18,978 nt of DNA. Origin: Tyzzerella sp. UBA1042 (GTDB taxonomy: Bacteria; Bacillota; Clostridia; Lachnospirales; Anaerotignaceae). Of this stretch, positions 16,279 through 18,978 are shown one piece after another (the first letter of the stretch is position 1; every line of letters begins with the position of its first letter). Made by a program: the position numbers and the translations under genes. The stretch is from the NCBI GenBank assembly GCA_002316675.1, contig DCDZ01000063.1:1-18978 (forward strand). The letters are read 5' to 3'. Under the pieces are notes generated by a model, which was given only the letters and a program-made list of their open reading frames with translations, was not told where the DNA came from and did not search any database.

Positions 16279-17103
16279 TCATTTTCCTTCCAGAAAATCG
16301 ACCATAGGGCTAAGCCAAGTACCTTCCAACTCTTCCGTCTCTCCTTGATCGCACCGGGCTGCAATGGCCGGATCGATAGGCAATTTGCATACAACGGGAA
16401 TCTTATGTTTTTGTGCTATTGCATCAATATTGCTTTCGCCGTATATTTTATGCTTCTCGTTGCAGTTAGGACATACAAAATAGGAAAGGTTCTCCACAAC
16501 CCCCAGAATGGGCACGTACATCATTTCGGCCATTTTAACCGCTTTATCTACAATCATACCCACCAGCTCCTGAGGAGAAGTCACAATGATGATACCGTCA
16601 ATGGCAATGGATTGAAATACCGTCAGCGGCACATCCCCGGTGCCTGGGGGCATATCAATAAACATATAATCAACATCCCCCCAAATCACGTCTTTCCAAA
16701 ATTGCTTCACCGTTTCCGCAACCATAGGCCCCCGCCAAACCACAGGATCCGTCACATCATCCAGCAAAAGATTGACCGACATTACCTTAATTCCGGTTTT
16801 TGTTTCACAGGGAAGTATGCCGCCCTCTGTTCCAAAGGCCTTGCCGGTCATACCAAAAGACTTGGGTATGGAAGGCCCGGTAATATCCGCATCCAAAATG
16901 GCTGTTTTCTTACCTAAGCGATTCATTAAAACCGCCATAGAGGCAGTTACCATGGATTTTCCGACGCCGCCCTTGCCGCTGACTACCGCAACAATCTTTT
17001 TCATGCGGCTATGCTCGTTGGGCGGAACAAAAAGGTCGGCTGGTTTTCTGTCTGTACATTCGGAAGAACAGCTTCCGCAATTATGGGAACAATTTTCACT
17101 CAT
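16279..17103 (-). CDS. Mrp/NBP35-family Fe-S cluster carrier ATPase
   Basis: This 274-residue P-loop ATPase of the MinD/Mrp superfamily has the deviant Walker A GKGGVGKS (43-50), a switch region DADITGPSIP (71-80), the Walker-B-like segment FIDMPPGTGD (148-157) and a C-terminal CPNC (211-214). In ApbC/NBP35 proteins this CxxC bridges an Fe4S4 cluster across the dimer. The N-terminus has a further Cys cluster (C5, C9, C12, C16), as in NBP35-like and many anaerobe Mrp proteins. The expected role is cytoplasmic assembly or transfer of Fe-S clusters to target proteins. The ATG lies 2 bases after the DUF134 stop, and its AAGGAG is within the end of that gene, so the two are translationally coupled. 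Confidence 0.93.
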   Translation of the reverse strand: MSENCSHNCGSCSSECTDRKPADLFVPPNEHSRMKKIVAVVSGKGGVGKSMVTASMAVLMNRLGKKTAILDADITGPSIPKSFGMTGKAFGTEGGILPCETKTGIKVMSVNLLLDDVTDPVVWRGPMVAETVKQFWKDVIWGDVDYMFIDMPPGTGDVPLTVFQSIAIDGIIIVTSPQELVGMIVDKAVKMAEMMYVPILGVVENLSYFVCPNCNEKHKIYGESNIDAIAQKHKIPVVCKLPIDPAIAARCDQGETEELEGTWLSPMVDFLEGK

Positions 17104-17105
17104 AT

Positions 17106-17474
17106 CTACATCTCCTTAAAAACATTTCCGTTTCTCTTCCGGCAAAATTTTTGGCATTTTTCTCCGCAAAGAGCCGCTTCTTGGTTACAGAGGTCAAAGT
17201 CTCCGCCCTTAATTTGAAGCATCCTTCCGTTTACAAGGGCATCGGCCAGCTTGCCTCTGGCTTCATTATAAATTCCCTGCACTGTAGTTCTTGCAATGTG
17301 CATTTGCACCGCGCACTCCTCTTGAGTATAACCCACCAAATCAATCAGCCGAATGGCCTCATATTCATCTACACTCATGATCACACGGTTTTCGGTACTA
17401 CTCCTCTTTATCGGCGCAAAACCGGCATTTTCAGGCAATGCACAGACTTTTCTGCATTTTTTCGGTCTTGCCAT
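17106..17474 (-). CDS. DUF134-family HTH protein, probable metal/Fe-S-linked regulator
   Basis: This 122-residue protein begins MARPKKCRKV, the standard DUF134 opening, and contains a sigma-70 region-4-like helix-turn-helix (about 47-82, GYTQEECAVQMHIARTTVQG). Seven cysteines (C7, C11, C54, C96, C103, C107, C111) include a C-terminal C-x6-C-x3-C-x3-C cluster that could bind metal or an Fe-S cluster. Start 17474 is chosen for the family N-terminus and the AGGGGGG about 6 bases upstream; an in-frame ATG at 17498 precedes that ribosome binding site. DUF134 genes commonly sit beside Mrp or NifX/NifB-like genes in anaerobes, which fits here. A regulatory role, perhaps over this operon, is inferred; no family member's target is known to me. 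Confidence 0.9.
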   Translation of the reverse strand: MARPKKCRKVCALPENAGFAPIKRSSTENRVIMSVDEYEAIRLIDLVGYTQEECAVQMHIARTTVQGIYNEARGKLADALVNGRMLQIKGGDFDLCNQEAALCGEKCQKFCRKRNGNVFKEM

Positions 17475-17512
17475 GAAATCCCCCCTCATTTTCGACATAT
17501 GTTGTTTATTTT

Positions 17513-17540
17513 AGTATACTGCTTCTGGAATGTATGTCAA
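17513..17540 (-). promoter_or_regulatory. Promoter of the DUF134–Mrp operon
   Basis: On the minus strand a perfect TTGACA (17535-17540) and TATACT (17513-17518) have 16 bases between them, 39 bases before the DUF134 ATG. A palindrome ACATATGT (17495-17502) lies just downstream of the expected transcription start. Confidence 0.75.
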
Positions 17541-17651
17541 CCTTTTCGACCCTAAAACATAAAGAACACAATGGATTTTTGAAAGCATATATGTCAAAAA
17601 CCCGCCACAGCAAAGGTAGCTCGCCTCCATTTTTTACATAAACCGAGCATC

Positions 17652-17695
17652 AAAAAAGCCCAAGTACGGAAGTCTCCTCCCGCCCATGGGCTTTT
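17652..17695 (-). terminator. Terminator of the APC permease gene
   Basis: On the minus strand AAAAGCCCA and TGGGCTTTT (9-bp stem) enclose a 24-base loop and end in TTTTTTG. It lies 75 bases after the permease stop. The large loop makes it less certain than the others in the window. Confidence 0.65.
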
Positions 17696-17770
17696 GCATT
17701 GATATGCACCATCGTGCCGCTCTGTGCCTAAAATAGGCCTTGCAGCGTGCCGTATGTAATGCAAAGCACT

Positions 17771-18978
17771 TTATTTATTTTCATGTCCATACTTTTTCAA
17801 AACAATGCCAGTGCACATAATCACGGCAAAAAGAATCAAATAAAAAATAATGGCTTTCCCCAATGAAACAATGGCGGCCAAAACCATAAACAAGCTGGCA
17901 AGAATGCCCAAAAGCGGCGCAACATATCGGTTAATGGAACCCAAGTCTTTCCCATTACGCATCTGCATAATAAAAATAGGGATATACATGGCATAAATGG
18001 TGATAATGGGCAGCTCAGAGCTGTCAAAGCAAAACAGGCCAAACCAAGGCTCCGTTAAGTTCGCACCATAGAAATAAGTCAGCCAAATGGCGGCCATCAA
18101 AACACCTATGGCCGATGAATTGGTAGGCATATTTGTCACCTTGTCCACCGCATTAAAGATATGAGGCACCGGTCCCTCCTGCCTTGCTGCCATGGCATAA
18201 AAAGCCCGGGTACAAGCCAGCATCAACCCGTTTAAGGTACCTAAGCAAGAAATAACAACGAATACAAAAAGCAAAGTACCTCCGGCATTTGTAAATACCG
18301 TTGAAAAAGCAATTTTCGCTCCCGTTTCTCCGCCTTCCATCATAACGCTGTTTTCCACTGCCCCTGCCAAGCCCACATAATACAGCATATAAACAAAAAC
18401 AATGAAAATTGTACCAATCACAAGGGCCAAAGGCAAATTGCGCTTTGCATCCTTCAGCTCCGCATTAATGCTTGTGGCACAAATCCACCCCTCATAGGCA
18501 AAGCTTGTGCCTACAACGGCGGTAAACAAAGGATTACCCTTTACCTCCGTCAGAACCGCACCATTAAAGTTTTCAATGAGAACCCCGTTTTTCAATCCAA
18601 AAATGGTGCCCATAACGGCCATCAGCGCCAAGGGAATCAGCTTAATCACCGTGGTAGTCACCTGAAATTTCCCCGCAAGCCTTGGTGAAATCGCGTTTAA
18701 CACATAGCTGCATACCAAAAATAAGCCAGCTAATGTCATGGCCTCCGGGCCAACAATATTCCACCCCAGTAAAACGCAGAAATATCTGGCGGAAACCCAA
18801 GCCAAAACGCCAGTCATGGCCGGAAAATAAATTGTGGCCATAAACCAGGCAAAAAAGAAGCCGTACTTTGAACCCACCAAGGTTTCCGCATAATCAACAA
18901 TGCCGCTCACCTTTTCGTGCCGGGTTGCCAAAACCGCAAAATTATAGGCGCAGATTACCATGACCAGGCCCCCCAAAA
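17771..18978 (-). CDS. APC-superfamily amino acid permease (5' end cut by window)
   Basis: The frame stays open to the right edge, so the N-terminus is missing. About 402 codons remain of an expected 440-470, lacking the first membrane helix and its GxGxxxGxGI loop. A TTG near the edge (18976) is in frame but is probably internal. About eleven hydrophobic helices remain. The stretch containing GTSFAYEGWICATSINAELK followed by DAKRNLPLAL is the APC/LAT-type signature loop preceding a helix (about residues 155-184). The product should import or exchange amino acids across the plasma membrane; SteT/LAT-like exchangers are the closest type by eye. It is on the same strand as the symporters but is separated from them by the DUF134–Mrp operon and terminators. 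Confidence 0.9.
   Translation of the reverse strand, partial: LGGLVMVICAYNFAVLATRHEKVSGIVDYAETLVGSKYGFFFAWFMATIYFPAMTGVLAWVSARYFCVLLGWNIVGPEAMTLAGLFLVCSYVLNAISPRLAGKFQVTTTVIKLIPLALMAVMGTIFGLKNGVLIENFNGAVLTEVKGNPLFTAVVGTSFAYEGWICATSINAELKDAKRNLPLALVIGTIFIVFVYMLYYVGLAGAVENSVMMEGGETGAKIAFSTVFTNAGGTLLFVFVVISCLGTLNGLMLACTRAFYAMAARQEGPVPHIFNAVDKVTNMPTNSSAIGVLMAAIWLTYFYGANLTEPWFGLFCFDSSELPIITIYAMYIPIFIMQMRNGKDLGSINRYVAPLLGILASLFMVLAAIVSLGKAIIFYLILFAVIMCTGIVLKKYGHENK

Overview
This window looks like chromosomal DNA from a low-to-mid GC Gram-positive anaerobe, most likely a Clostridia (Lachnospirales-like) member of the Bacillota. The reasons are strong AGGAGG-type ribosome binding sites, TTGACA/TATAAT-type promoters, AT-rich spacers, a DUF134–Mrp gene pair, and a clear preference for amino-acid transporters. 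This placement is inferred from gene style; no rRNA is present to confirm it. I see no phage, transposase, CRISPR array or integrase.

Layout. (1) Bases 1-204 hold a structured, repeat-like non-coding element. (2) From 6012 down to 205 on the minus strand runs a tightly coupled four-gene operon: a large exported membrane protein with an amidotransferase-like lumenal fold, an ABC ATPase, an ABC-2 type permease, and a coiled-coil membrane protein with a Gly/Gln-rich repeat tail. (3) A UvrD/PcrA-type helicase (minus, 6226-8094) is divergent from a GT4 glycosyltransferase (plus, 8262-9575). (4) A tRNA-Arg(ACG) with its own promoter and terminator sits at 9862-9935. (5) Three tandem 459-residue AGCS sodium:alanine/glycine symporter paralogues (10059-15570, minus) follow. 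Each has its own intrinsic terminator and an AT-rich upstream spacer of roughly 400-700 bases. (6) A DUF134 regulator–Mrp/NBP35 ATPase operon with a good promoter and terminator lies at 15989-17540. (7) A second amino-acid transporter, of the APC superfamily, is cut by the right edge.

How the genes fit together. The right half is dominated by uptake of small neutral amino acids (three AGCS copies plus one APC permease), which suits an amino-acid-fermenting lifestyle. The DUF134–Mrp pair belongs to Fe-S or metal-cluster handling. The left operon looks like an envelope system: an ABC exporter core of the NatA/NatB or GldA/GldF style, co-translated with two large membrane proteins. Its substrate is unknown and it is the least understood unit here.

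No wholly new system is obvious. The observations most worth checking are the left operon as an uncharacterised envelope ABC complex, its 18-bp coding tandem repeat, the AGCS triplication with mosaic identity blocks and a leader motif shared by two copies, the structured element at the left edge, and the GC-rich leader of the left operon.
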